Source: Mytilisepta virgata | Taxonomy: Eukaryota; Mollusca; Bivalvia; Mytilida; Mytilidae | Assembly (NCBI GenBank): GCA_028015205.1 | Contig: CM051516.1 | Span: 58,346,230-58,410,229, forward strand | DNA length: 64,000 nt | Direction of reading: 5' to 3' | Translations under genes and position numbers: made by a program | Notes under the pieces: generated by a model | What the model was told of the DNA's origin: nothing | Databases searched by the model: none | Seen by the model: the letters and a program-made list of their open reading frames with translations, nothing else | Part shown: positions 22,148-34,689 of the stretch, one piece after another | Layout of the letters: the number at the start of each line of letters is the position of its first letter | How positions within the stretch are numbered: position 1 is the first letter of the stretch

Positions 22148-23750
22148 TAAATTCTCCATCACGTACGAATGGATTGAAGCAACCAGCATGCCAGAAGTAC
22201 ATCGCCAAACTAATAACCACATTTTTTCTTAGAAAAAAACCAGTTAAATATAAAAATAGAAATAAATGAAAACCACCAATATTTATTCAATCAAACAGTA
22301 TGCAATATAAAAAATATAATCAAAATATTTCAAGTAAAAATGCAGAAACTTTTCAAAAGCTAGGGTTAACTCAAGGTAGCAAACCAAAACTAATTGTATA
22401 ATTTTACATGGAACCAGTTACCTAAAGCAGGTAAAGTCTCAGTTTTAGTGTCTTTATTCATCCCCCCTCCCTTTCACTGTAAATTTTTATGAATGAAATT
22501 CATACTCTATCCCAACATGTTTAGTTAATATTGTATGAAGTTGCAGAGATGATGAAACTCTGATTTCTCGTAGGCTTCAATGCAAATGTATGAGCCGCCA
22601 TACATGCCACTCAATCATCACAAAATGAGGAAATCTTTGTAGAGGGTCTCCCAATCATCATGATGATCATTCCTTTAAAGATTGAAAAGATTAGGCAATT
22701 TGAAAATTTGACCAACCAAAATCAAGAATTAAGAACTGCTTGTGGTGGCAATGTTTTTCACCTGATCCAAATAAAATTCCTGCCAAGTTTGCTGATAAGT
22801 GGCCTTTTAGTTTCAGAGGATGATGAAATAGTGAATTCCCATAGGAGTCCATGCAAACCTATGTTCAATTGTAGCCGCCATGAATGCCACCTAATCAGAC
22901 AAACGTTCATACATTATTCCTCCAAAGTTTGGTTCACATTAACACAGTGGAGAAGATCAATTATCCAAGAACTGACAAATAACTGACACAAAGTGACTTC
23001 AGACCACATGAGATAAAAAGAATTATTAAGATTGTTTCATGTTATACATTTCCCTCATTCTAGGTTCACTTAGAAGATAACTTTCAATGGATTTTCTCTC
23101 AATTCCCATAAATTTTCATTTATCATTCTTTCCCAGGTATCCAGATCATGACAGGACGATACATTATATTTCTTTTTGATGGAGAATAAACTAACCAAAA
23201 GTTTCAAGCATACTTCTCAGTCTGCCGTTGTCATTTATAAAAGTAAGTTACATAAATAGTGTTCCAAAATTTTGCTGATAATTATCTAGGTCACTACAAA
23301 CACTGGTACATCCAAGATATTTGGAATAATCAGTTAAGCAATTATGTTCTTGGTACCTCAAAACTTGACTACAACACTTCAAAATCCTTCACACAAAGTT
23401 AAAATATAAAGTCAATAGAGCATTTACGATAGACTTTTGGATTGATTAATTATTGCTATTCATGTTTATGTTGGCAATGGAAAATTTGAAAGTCAGTGCT
23501 ATGTATGAATAAAAATCCTACATACAAAGAACATACTCATTGTTGTTTAGATCCATATTAACAAAATATCAAAGTTTACTTGTATAAACATTGAATATTT
23601 GTTTTGTAATTTGTACCACAAAATACATTGATAAAATATTTGTACGTCAACTCTCCATGTCGTGAAGTTGTGGGGGACCTAGAAAAAGTTTAACATATCT
23701 GTAGTTCGACTCAAGCGGAGGCTAAATAAACATAATAACAAGTGAATTCA
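22148..23750. other. Noncoding interval with old repeats
   Basis: No gene seen. Two diverged copies of a 'gccgccat.aatgccac' repeat unit occur near 22590 and 22875; the open frame at 22660-22986 is part of that repeat. The rest is AT-rich. Confidence 0.5.
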
Positions 23751-23751
23751 G

Positions 23752-23910
23752 AATGAGGAACCTGAGTGAGAGTTATCTTTTCCTAACCAATGTAGGTAAG
23801 GGAGATAATAAATTTGTCTCCCTTTTAGCCTCCGGACAAAAGGGAGAGCATTTAATTATCTCCCTTACCTACATTGGTTAGGAAAAGATAACTCACTCAG
23901 GTTCCTCATT
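23752..23910. repeat. Fold-back hairpin element, 159 bp
   Basis: AATGAGGAACCTGAGTGAG... on the left pairs with ...CTCACTCAGGTTCCTCATT on the right. The arms are almost 70 bp and nearly perfect, and the loop is about 11-20 bp around 'agcctccggac'. It looks like a young fold-back MITE. No reading frame. Confidence 0.9.
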
Positions 23911-24164
23911 GAAATACAACAATCAAAAATATTGAAGCCATAATGAAAACAATGATCCATTTGTTAATATAGGGACCATAATTTTATTTCGAGACAACCA
24001 AACTTTCGACTCGTTGAAATTTGACAAATCAGGAGTCAAAATACAGGTAAATATATTGAACAAAGTTCGGGGCCATGAGATAATTTTGACTCAAACGAGT
24101 TCGAGACAATTAGAGTTGATTGTACTTCTTACAACATATCTATATACAAACATACAAAAAAAAA

Positions 24165-24660
24165 TAAAATGCTCCGCTGGGCGCAGCTTGATACGACCGC
24201 AGAGGTCGAACCCTGAACAGTTGGGGCAAGTATGGACACAACATTCAAGCTTGATACAGCACTGAATTTGGTTGATTGATTGATTGTTGCTTAACGTCCA
24301 GTGGCAAATATTTCATGCATCTTCATGACGAGAACCAGTTCAATTTATCAAACAATTCAATTAGGGGTGGGATGGGACACAAAGGGGAACCAATTTTGAC
24401 TGCCACTGTAAAAGGAGGATGGTTGGGTAGGGTCGGATAATTTAGCCTCCTGTAGCGGCCATCAGCCTACTCTTTTTCGAAAACTACAGAAGGGGTCTTT
24501 AGCGTGCAGGGAGTGTGGCATTCTCCAAACACGTTACCCACTATGGTCCGCGGTCAGGCTTTCCGTATTATGACCTGACAACCCCCCCAACGAGACTGAA
24601 TTTGGATTGTGAATAAATATTTGACACAGCATAGGTTTCTGACACAGAATTAATGTGGTC
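24165..24660. repeat. Bivalve repeat split by a SINE
   Basis: The left part ('gctccgctgggcgcagcttg' ... 'acagcactgaatttgg') and right part ('actgaatttggattgtg' ... 'gacacagaattaatgtgg') read as one repeat once the 24272-24594 insertion and one copy of the 11-bp duplication are removed. Confidence 0.65.
24272..24594 (-). mobile_element. SINE-type retroposon with 11-bp target duplication
   Basis: Flanked by ACTGAATTTGG at 24261-24271 and 24595-24605. On the - strand it ends 'ttgccactggacgttaagc' then a (aatc)n tail; the body shares 'agagtaggctgatggccgct' with the 2697-2985 element. A tRNA-like head is not clear. Confidence 0.75.
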
Positions 24661-24839
24661 TAAGAACTTAAAATTTTTTAATTTACCTATTCAAACAATA
24701 TCAGTATTATTTGTTTTTATATATAAATCAGAAATAACCAATTTAAAATTTAAAATTGGGCACACATATCAATTTCTTGCTATTGCGCAATACTGTGCAA
24801 TTGAAGATTTCTTGCTATTGTGCAATACTGTGCAATTGA

Positions 24840-25000
24840 AAATTCCCCCCCCCCCAAAAAAAAATAAATAATTTACCCCTTTTTTAGCTTTTGTGCAATA
24901 CACTATGAAGTTGCACATTGACCCCCCCCCCCCCCCTCCCAAAAAAAAAAACCAAAAAACAATAAAATTTATTGTAACCCCCCTTTTTTTGCTAAAAGAA
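24840..25000. repeat. Homopolymer C/A tracts
   Basis: Runs of ten or more C followed by A at 24845-24866 and 24921-24950, each after a 'tgtgcaata.actgtgcaattg' type phrase, so these are repeat-derived. Confidence 0.8.
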
Positions 25001-25084
25001 ATTTGAAATTTCCTTTTTAATTTATGAAATATGAAATGAGAAAAAAATTAAATGTGTTTGGATTACCTCCCTTAGCCCACCAAG

Positions 25085-25525
25085 ATAATATCATACATTT
25101 CTATTTACTTATACTAAAGTTATTGTGCAAAAACCAAGAAAAATGCTTATTTGGGCCCTTTTTTAGCCCCTAATTCCTAAACTGTTGGGATCAAAACTCC
25201 AAAAAATGGTCATAAACCTTGTGTTAAAATTTCATAGATTTCTATTTACTTATACTAGAGTTATTGTGCGAAAACCAAGAAAAATGCTTATTGGGCCCTT
25301 TTTTGGCCCCTAATTCTTAAACTGTTGGGACCAAAACTCCCAAAATCAATCCCAACCTTCCTTTTGTGGTCATAAACCTTGTGTTTAAATTTCATAGATT
25401 TCTATTAACTTATACTAAAGTTATAGTGCGAAAACCAAATGTCTACAGACTCCGACGGACGACGACGACGACACCAACGTCATACCAATATACGACCGCA
25501 AAAATTTTGCGGTCGTATAAAAACT
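25085..25525. mobile_element. Short array element ending in a perfect palindrome
   Basis: Units with 'atttctatttacttatacta' recur near 25101, 25241 and 25402. After a (gac)n stretch the element ends at a 29-base palindrome at 25490-25518 (ATACGACCGC, an AT centre, GCGGTCGTAT). The unit plus terminal-hairpin layout repeats that of 7540-8095. Noncoding. Confidence 0.7.
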
Positions 25526-25529
25526 TATT

Positions 25530-26518
25530 GGCACATTTTCAATCATTTAAACTTCATGTAAATTGAACAGTTTTTTGCTTAGATCAGAATGTACAACCTC
25601 TATCTTGTATTGTCACATGATGAATAAGAGCATCATAATTTGAAAGCTTAAATATTCCATACCATTAAAACAATATGAAACATAGCATACATTTAACACA
25701 TAGAAATGTGCATATTTTTAAATTTTCATATGGTCCATTTCTATTTTATAGGGCTCATATGACAAAATATTTGCTAAAAAAATAAAAAGGTAATGCTGTG
25801 ATTCTATATAATATACAGTGTAAAAAAAAACGCAAACTGAAGGAAAATTACCTGGTACCGTCATTCAAGACTGAAATACCTTGAAACTTTTATCCAAAAT
25901 ACAGACATAAAAATGACAAAAAACCATGCAATACATTTCTTTAGAAGAACATTTTTCAGTATTCGTACCTTGAAAGTTTTGACTAAAAAATACCATCAGC
26001 ACAGTATATTTTATATATATTATAAACATGTATTTCATATTTATCTTTCATCAATTACAGCCTTCAGATGGCCAACTAGAACATCTTTTGAGAGGTATCA
26101 TAAAGGTTTACAACTTTTTCGGATAATTTTCTAACATAAGCTTGAAAAAAACAAGATATGTAATTTTATAAGCACCATACATGTAAATAGACAAAAAGAA
26201 ATTATCAACAAAAAAAAAATTCAGCAGAAATTTATCAAACAAAAATTAACTAACTACATGCATTAATAAAATAAAATCAAATGCAGAAATGAACAAAAAA
26301 AAAAAAAAAAAACAGTCTGCTAAATATCATTAAAACTAGAACAAGAACTCATATTTTCATTTTTAGTGCATGGATTACATAGCAACTGAATAAGAGAATA
26401 TGAAAGTCTCAGTTCTAGTTTTAATCAGGTGGCTTACTGCAAGCGTTTTTTTTTTGCACAATTACAAATGTAGCACCAATATTAACAATAAAATGGGACT
26501 AGTTTACAAGTATCTAAA
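25530..26518. other. Noncoding interval downstream of the 883-aa gene
   Basis: AT-rich with short poly(A) runs; no supported gene or RNA. It should include the 3' UTR of the - strand gene, but the polyadenylation site could not be fixed. Confidence 0.4.
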
Positions 26519-26640
26519 TCCAGCATTGCACTATGATTCCTTGCACAAATAAACCATATGCTGGAAAAACCCAGCATTGGACTATTATGCCTGGAGCATA
26601 TAAACCATATGTTGGAAAAATGCAGCATTATGCATATTTG
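26519..26640. repeat. ~62-bp tandem duplication overlapping the end of the 883-aa gene
   Basis: 'ccagcattg.actat.at.cctgg.gca.ataaaccatatg.tggaaaaa' occurs twice (26520 and 26571), and a third start 'gcagcattatgc' at 26622 overlaps the stop codon region of the gene on the other strand. Confidence 0.7.
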
Positions 26641-29289
26641 TAAAAAGAATCAATGATTTCATCCTCCTTCAATATACAGCTAGCCACCTCTGCTGGGACA
26701 TATACTTCTACTAATGACCTTGTCTGGTTATTAGAACGACAAGGACCCTTAACAAACTGAGCAGTCACATGATGACCATATTTGCCATCAGTTTTAACCT
26801 GCCTAATCTGCTCTATCAAAGACACAAGCTGTGCTTTTCTATGATCAAAATTTCTCTCGATCTCAACCTCCCGCCTCTGAAATAGATGTTCTAGTTTTAC
26901 AATATCTGCATTAAACCTAGCCCTACATTCTTCTTGTTGTGCTGCATGTTCAGCATGTAATCTAATAACATTCATTTGAAATAAAGGTATGTTAGTGTGA
27001 CGAAACCGTTCATAATTCTCCTTCATTTCCATCACCTGTCTATATTTCAGTTGATGAAATACTGGTCTATGTCTGTCCTCCAAACAAACTTTCTCATATT
27101 TCCATTCTTGAAACAGACCTCTTAAATGAGCTTCATGTCTGAAATTTATATCACCTAACTCATGTTGCAGTTTTTCAATGTCTCTTCTAGTGTGAGCTTG
27201 GCTGTCTAGCTTCTGCTTCTTTTTCATTGGAGATGAACATTCTTTGTCAGCAGCAGCTGATTCCTGAAGCCATATGCATGAAATATGATTTCCTTCAAGC
27301 ATTCCTTTTTGTTGTGGATCACCTGCACGTAGCTTTTTTGCAAATGACAAGTTAGTGTCTGGGTCCTGGATACCCTTACTACCCCACATATCAATGATCT
27401 CCCTTACTTCAGGAGTTTCAATGTCAAAATATTTTCTTTCAGCCTCATAATCAATTTTACCAGTAATTTTTTGGAGATCAGAATTTTCTTTGTCCTCTGC
27501 AACCTCACCTTCCTTAACTTCTGTTTTGACTAAATTTTCTTTTTCCTTGTCTTCTTGTTTGACTTCTTCACTTGTTGCTTTGGACACTTGTTTCATGAAA
27601 TTTTTATTTACATCAGTGACAGCATCTTTGTTTTCAATGACAGTTTTGTTTCCTTGGCTTTTGTTCAGAATTGAAACTTGTTCATGAACTTTATACTTGT
27701 TTTTGATAGATTCTGGTAGATCTGTTATAGTTTCATCTAACAATGTCGCTTCATCTTCTTCATCTAAATCAATGTCATCTGTTTCACTGTACGTATAATT
27801 ATTTAAACCCAGAATATCCTCTGATTCTTCTTGTTCACTTTCATCTTCTGTTACCTCAATATCTGACAAAAATGAACTAGTAAAATTAGAAAATCTTCCA
27901 GTCACATTTTGCTTTTTGTCTTTCTCCTGAGGCTGTTTGTCAGCAAAAATACTATCAATTTTAATCTTACTTATATTCTGATCTTGTACTTTTGAGGTAG
28001 ATGGAAGATTTTTAGAAATGTCAGGGGAATCTGGGTTTGACACTGTTTCTATAACTTTAACAGAGCCAGTTGTTTTCATTTTATCAGTACAATTCACAAC
28101 ACTTTTACTATCTGACTTGTCTCCTGTTGCATTCTCCTCTGTGAGAGTTTTGTTAAATATTGTTTCATTAGTTTCTGTCTTATTGTGGATTTCACTAGTT
28201 AACCGAGATGCACTTTCTCCTGATTGTAAAGTATTAGGATCTCCATACAACATTTTCCATTCACCTAAGCGTTCAACAGTCCTTTTCTCTTTTGTATCTA
28301 TGTTTTCTGTTTCTGGCAGATAAGGATAAGGTGGTTCAAGTTTTGGATGTAGAACTTTAACATTTACATCTGTAAATAACAGTTTCCAATCAATATCTGT
28401 TCCTTTACACATTGTGAAAGTATCTATTAACAGATCATCAAATGACATATCTGAGAAGTCCGATTCATCGAATTCAAACATAGATTTGTTTTTGTTTTCC
28501 TTCTTCTTTCTTCCATGATCGGTAATTTCATTTCTGTTTTTACCACTTTCACTTTCAACTTGCCTCACAGCTTTTCCAGGAACTGCTAATTTATTCAAAG
28601 GTGTACTCTGTGCAAACTGTTGACATTTGTTTGAGGCCATAAACGATGGGGTAGCTGGAGTTGCTAGACAAAGTCTTGATTCATTACCTACATCTTTGAT
28701 GGGTGATAAATGCAAAGAAGAATTCATTCTAGATGATTTATTTTCTTTTAATTCTACGTCATTTCCAGTCGGTTCTAAATGCTTTTGTGCTGAACCACTA
28801 ATAGTTTCATCTACAGTGTGGTATAGTTGACTACTTTCATCTAGTGTTGTTGAGTTGAAAGTGGATATTCTATCCACTGTGGTAGTGTAGAAATCATCCT
28901 CATCATCTGAACAAGATGCTTCATCCACAGTATCATAATCACTACAATGGACAGAAGTTACACTGCAGGACAGCGAGGAATTACTTGGTGACGAAAATGA
29001 TTTTTGAAAACTTGTGTGGTGACCATCATAAGATATCCTAATTTTATTTTCTTTTTCAATCTCATCTGTCTTGTGAATGCAATTTGTTGAATCTGTAACT
29101 TTCGAATTCACTTTTTCAGTTTTATCAAATTCCTTGTGAATTTTTAATTTTTCTTTGTTTTTCTCAACATCGTTATCAGTTTTATTTATCTCATCTTTTT
29201 CCTTTAAAATCATTGCATCTTTTCCACATAATGTTAAAATTGATTGATGCAGATCATCTAAGTCTGAATCGGACATCATGACATGTGAT
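26628..29289 (-). CDS. Unrecognised 883-aa acidic protein with C-terminal coiled coil (last exon)
   Basis: One long open exon. The acceptor 'tttgtttcag' ends at 29290 on the - strand and the start is ATG at 29279-29277 (an adjacent ATG at 29276 is as good). The stop is TAA at 26630-26628. Residues 1-650 are low in structure: rich in Asp, Glu, Ser and Thr, with a strong acidic block around 475-520 and Lys-rich patches near 260 and 683 (KKKQKL) that could be nuclear signals. Residues about 698-830 are charged and helical with regular Leu spacing, a probable coiled coil. The last 50 residues look folded (VEVYVPAEVASCIL). Codon use and lack of stops over 2.65 kb support a real gene. I cannot assign a family; a nuclear scaffold role is a guess. 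Upstream exons, if any, are noncoding or were not found. Confidence 0.82.
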
Positions 29290-29690
29290 CTGAAACAAAA
29301 ACTATATAGACTGAAATGTTGTTTCAGAAAAAAAAGAAAAAGAAAAAAAAACAATCTCTTAAAATTGAAAGTGTCAAATCACTATAGTATTTACCAGTAC
29401 TCAAACATTTAGTAGTATGCTAAACTTTTCCAATTATTTTATATCACTAAAATTCTACAAACAAGAATGAGCTGTAAAACTGAAAGCTAACAGGGATTTC
29501 TTTCATTACTGTCTGGGGCCAGTAGAGTGTTTTACAGCTTCTATATCAAGCTAATAGCTTAATCCTCTTTACATATTTTCTTAAATGATATGAAAAACAT
29601 ATCTTTTCTTTTAAATACCCGGTACTATGAAGCAATATGTGAAATTTTTCATTATGTGTGAGTCTTCCAAAAATAATTTTTACAAAAGAC
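29290..29690. other. Intron or 5' flank of the 883-aa gene
   Basis: Starts with the polypyrimidine-like acceptor of the - strand exon. No matching upstream donor/exon could be assigned. Confidence 0.4.
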
Positions 29691-30030
29691 ATTAAAATTT
29701 TCTAAAAATGAAATATATATGCACACCTTTGCATTAAGGTTAATGCACAGAGAAAGTTTCATCAAATTGCTTTGAGCAGTTATGTAGTAGTTGAGGATAA
29801 AAGTTTTGAACCCCCCCACCCCTTTTTTTTTCAAAAATGTCAATTTTTACAAAAAAAAAATTTTTTTAATTTTCTAAAAATTAAATATATATGCACACCT
29901 GTGCATTAAGGTTAATGCACAGTGAACGTTTCATCAAATTCCTTTGAGCTGTTTACGAGTAGTTGAGGATAGAAGAAAAGTGTGACGATGCAAGACGACA
30001 GATAGTGATCCCTATGTGTCGACCATGCAT
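29690..30030. repeat. Two ~165-bp units of the GCGGGGGACAT-type repeat
   Basis: 'gcattaaggttaatgcacag' at about 29732 and 29903, each followed by 'ttcatcaaatt.ctttgag', is the inverted form of 5880-6170. It ends with 'agatagtgatccctatgtgtcgacc', which matches 5813-5840 inverted. Confidence 0.75.
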
Positions 30031-30465
30031 TCCGCTATATTCATAATATTGTTATGTAATGAAGTTTCAAAGTTCACGTTTATATATGGGAACCCTAAAC
30101 ATCAAGTTTCTCAAAAATCAAACATGATATGCAATGCCATTATGCATGTAGCATATCTTTTATTAAAAGAAAGGATACGGTTGATTAATATGAAGGAAGG
30201 ATTAATTGATTAATAATTAATTATGGTGGATTAATTTTTGACACAACGTCCTTATAAACATAAAAAACAAACAACAGTTTTATAGAATTCCTAAGTAAAA
30301 TGTAAACATATGATATGAGTAATGACGAAGTTGGTGACAGACATACAGCACATATAAACCACATGTCACATCTGGAAACATCAAGACAATAATTTGTGAA
30401 TTTGGAGTTGTTAAAAAATTTACGGTACACCCAATGTCTAGGGAAAATATTTACTTCAAATTTTT

Positions 30466-30600
30466 AGCAAAAATAAAAAAATATATATGGTTACCTTTAC
30501 CCTACCAAACCTATTTTTTGGCACCTACCGTAAAGAATTTTTGGCCATTTTTCGATAGGCACTGTTAAAGTAGGAATGTCTCTCCATTAGACTCAGTATA
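30466..30600. repeat. CCTACC-type repeat fragment
   Basis: 'ctaccaaacctattttttgg' through 'ggcactgttaaagtaggaatg' matches 31855-31960 in order and orientation with many substitutions. Confidence 0.6.
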
Positions 30601-31835
30601 AAAAGAAATTAATCCCTACCTACCATATATTTTTATCTTTTAATGGAATCTTTACTGGAAACACACCTTATTTTTTTACTTGACCTTAGAAATTAGAAAA
30701 TAACAATTTTCTATAAAAAATTTAGCTAAAAATTATCTTTTCTTCCAGCTAAATTTCTTCTTGTACTATTTTGACTTTAAAACAAAATTCAATTTCTCAT
30801 TTAAGTATTTATAACTTATAAATTTCCTTAACAATTAAACAACAACTAGTTTTCTATACATGAATTGTACATGTAACAAGGATATCTGAACAAATACATG
30901 TTGTTTTTTATCCAGTATATTATGCAAAAACATTTCCTGCATTTTCAAATATATTTTTGCACCTTTATTTTGAGTTATTTAACATGGATCTATAATATTT
31001 AGCTTCAACCACATGAAATGAAAATAAAATTTTGAAGTGCCTCAAATTTGTACTAGTTATAATTACAAACACAACTAGTACTTCTATTCTGTTATTAACA
31101 GCACAAAAGTAACATTCAGTATTATTTATTAATACTTACACTGAACAAATATCCTTTACTTCATTATAATTGGCATTTAATTGTTGATCTTTATTTTCTC
31201 TTTGATATTACACATTTACTAATCTACAATAAATTCAGATTAATACACAATCAAAAATAAATTAGGAAGTATAATTGTTTCATGTATACTATTTCATACA
31301 CAAGATAAACAGTCACATGTACATGTACATATACATGTACATAAAATGACCTTGTTATCCTATCAATCACATGTCTTTCTGTTGGCATATTTTACTATTG
31401 TTTAATGACTATTTACAAATTTTACAATCTAGTAACACATGTTAACCAAAACCAAAACAACTTTATACCATGTCAAATATCTACAATTATCTATTTTAGT
31501 ATTTTCTTAATGAAAATATGAAAATCTGCACAAATTTAACTGCTTTTTGACAACACACTTTAATTAGTATGACATTTTGGTCTAAAAATTCTTAGTACAT
31601 CTATATGACAAAAATTCATGCAAAGGCAAAGTGCATTTACTGCTGTTTTCTTTTCTAAAGTCACAGTGAGGCCTCGGATGAAAAAAGTTCTAAATAGTCC
31701 TTATAGCACCGTTCTACAGCAATCTACATCATAGACAACACATCATCAGCTGATAGCCTTTTTGATTTCATTAATTATATTTCCCATGAAGTTCTGAAGC
31801 ACCTTAAACATCTATATACTCATAGCATTTTCAGT
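30601..31835. other. AT-rich interval, no gene seen
   Basis: No splice-compatible open frame or RNA gene. ACATGT-rich palindromic stretch at 31313-31342. Confidence 0.5.
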
Positions 31836-32796
31836 AAGGCCAAAAAAAAAAAATACATGTGTTCGCTAACCCTACCTACCCTAATTTGTAGTGCCTACCC
31901 TAACACTTCTTATGCCATTTTTGAACGGGCACTGTTAAAGTCAGGCTGTTTCCCTAGTAGTAACCAGCTAAAAACAGTTTGTAAAATAAATTATTTCATA
32001 TGAGAGAAAGTTAAGTTGTTTTTATTAGTTAAAACATGGTCATGTGGTATTTATTAATCTGTGTTAAAATGCCAAGCAGGCATTACCATGATAATGCCCA
32101 TGGGCATTACCACACAGTAATGCCTTCTTGTAATTTAGAGTTTATGTCCCCTTTTTAAAACGCAAACATGATGCAGCAGTTGTTAATTAAATTTTAGACA
32201 ATTCTAGATGAAATTTTGGTTTCAATGAAATAAAAATAATACTTGCTCAAATAGTATTGTTGCAATATTGTATAACATGGTGTGATTTTTTTATTGTACA
32301 TTTGTACTTAGTAGGTATGCATATTTCGAATAATAAATTCTTGTCAGTAATGCTTGAAGTAGAAAAAATAATATATATGAGGAACTTCCACGAATGTACA
32401 ATATACCAGCATAGCACCAAAAGTAATGACAGAAACATAAACACACATCCAGAGGTCATCATGAGGTATTCAACATACATGTACATGTAAGGAACCCACA
32501 CCCAGCAGATTTATATTCTTCAATGAAATAAACACAATAGTTGCTTATATGGAGGGCATAATCATGATAAATTGACTGCCCTCAGGACAGATATTGCCTT
32601 CAACATTGATAATGACCTCGCCTGCAGCTTGGGCATAATCAATGTTTCAGGCAATATCAGTCCCTTGGGCAGTCACTATATCATGATAGTGCCCTCTATA
32701 TAAGCAACTATTGTATAAATAATATTGCCTACCTACCTACCCTATTTTATTTTCAGCACGTTAGCGGAAACACATGTATTATTTTTTTTTGCCTAA
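31836..32796. mobile_element. TIR element with CCTACCTACC subterminal repeats
   Basis: 'ggccaaaaaaaaaaaatacatgtgttcgctaac' type left end (from 31838) pairs with 'gttagcggaaacacatgtat...tttgcc' at 32761-32795. Both sides carry CCTACC repeats inside the ends. A second hairpin element sits inside. No coding sequence. Confidence 0.6.
32533..32713. repeat. Fold-back hairpin element, ~180 bp
   Basis: 'caatagttgcttatatggag' (32533 on) pairs with its complement ending 'ataagcaactattg' at 32713. Further pairing (GGGCA, ATCATGATA, GACTGCC, GGCAATAT, ATTGAT) runs inward to a GC-richer centre near 'acctcgcctgcagc'. Arms of ~80 bp with a few mismatches. Confidence 0.8.
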
Positions 32797-33704
32797 TGTA
32801 TGTTCCGTATGGTAAACACACGCATACAAGAATTTTGTCAATGGCCTGAGTAGGGCATATTATTCAAATTCCAGATCTTGGTACAGACAACTTTTATAGA
32901 GTGCTACTAATACTCCTTTATATTTCTACTTCTGTCTTCAATGATGTAAATTTTAATTCTTGGACAATAATTTGTTTTAATGTTCCGGTCAATCATATAC
33001 CTACTGGTATACATAGTATGTATAATGAAATGTTTAAAACATTTCACTATAAATGGATAGTTTAAAATTTTTGGCCTATTACATCAATAATTCTGCCAGA
33101 ATGGCATATATATCCAAATATTGAAACCTCTGACAGACAACTCTAATACATGTACATGTAGCTTTACCAATAAATATAATTTCATGTTTTTATTGATCCT
33201 TGATAAATAGTTGATAACAGTTTTTTTAAATCTTTCCACCACTCAGGGGTGGTATGATAATTCTGATATTATTATTTATTTTGGCACATATATACAAGTC
33301 AACTCTAAAATTTCATCAAAACTATACCACAGACTCTTATAATGTGCAGTGAAGTTTCAAATTTCTCTTTTTTATATGTGTCCTACAAAGACCCACCAGA
33401 TTACACCACCCCCTCCACTGCTTTATTTAATAAGCTGTTTGGGCCATTTTGTGTAACCAAATTAACACTACATTTGTACTTTCAAAGCTGTTCTATGTGG
33501 TCATAATTATTTGGAGATGTACTGATAGCTTTAAATACTTGTGACTTACTGTACTAAAATTTATTAATAAGTATATTTCAGATATGCTCTATAGGTCAAC
33601 TTAGTTCGAACTTTGGGAAACAAAAAAATCCTTTTAATTTGTGGTGATGTAATGCATGTATGTTACTCAAAACTCAATAAAACACACGTAGAAAAAGATT
33701 TTTT
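32797..33704. other. AT-rich interval, no gene seen
   Basis: No supported coding sequence, RNA gene or clear repeat boundary. Confidence 0.45.
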
Positions 33705-33986
33705 TTCTTTTTTAGGTAGCCTAATGGAACACAATCCACAAGAAATCCAGAAACGAAGATGGAGTTGGATACACTTGTAGGTCACATTTGCCAAATGCAA
33801 CCTGACTCCATTCCAAGGGTTGCACTTAGATGGACACTAACAGGAAAGAGAAACAGAGGCAGACCAAAGGAGACTTGGAGAAGATCCATCAACAGAGAAA
33901 AGTTGGACATGGGGACAGGTGGAACATTGGCAAGCTTTGGTGATGGCCTTAGGGGTGAAGCAGCCAGAAGAGGATTAGCTAGGTAG
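33705..33986 (+). pseudogene. Non-LTR retrotransposon reverse transcriptase, C-terminal remnant
   Basis: The translation contains QKRRWSW, a frameshift, then GHICQMQPDSIPRVALRW and GKRNRGRPKETWRRSI. This is the well-known 'RRWRWIGH...GKRKRGRPK.TWRR' C-terminal end of RTE-type LINE polyproteins. The shift between WSWI and GHIC and the short length show it is a dead fragment. The remaining open frame after the motif drifts into noncoding sequence. Confidence 0.8.
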
Positions 33987-33989
33987 GTA

Positions 33990-34680
33990 ATAGGACACAA
34001 TAACAAACATAGGCTTTAATTTCAATCAGTCCTTTGTTCATCCAAGTTTTGTGAAGTTTAATTTTGATTAAAATTTACCTTATTTCTAATTTATTTCATT
34101 CATTTTGTCTGAGTGAATTTTTAAAACAACAGTTTTGGAAGGAAGTCTAATGTGAACCAAAGTTTGGCTTTGGCAGTCATCTTGGTCAATGATCCAAGTC
34201 AGCAGACACTATTTTGTGCGGAGATCACCCAATCCCAGAAAATGTATGTATCAGCATCATTTACATGTTCATAAATGGCAGATATGTTTGAGAAATATTT
34301 TCTGGTCGTCAAAGTTACGATCAGTGCAAAAGAACAACACACAAGTTTCAGAAATCAAAGTGTTATTGCTTGCAAATTTATTTACATGTGTGTAATAATG
34401 TGTCATAAGGCTTGAAAGTTTTTCACTACATAAAAAGTGCTTATTCTGTCCTTAAATGGACACAAAATAATAGAGATGTGTATCAGTTTGGACGATATTA
34501 TGACTGTATAAAAGGAAACAAGCTCATATCTTAAATCATAACAATATGGTACAATGAGGAAGAAGAAGTACCCATGGTTAAGAACTTAAGATCTTGGTAA
34601 TGGTTAGATGTCATAATTGTAACAGTGCATAAGCAAATATTGGTATCCAAAGTACAATATGTAATCAGACGACGGCATTG
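33990..34680. other. Noncoding interval
   Basis: No gene supported; fragments of 'gtgaaccaaagtttggctt' type repeat units near 34150. Confidence 0.45.
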
Positions 34681-34689
34681 GCAGGACAT

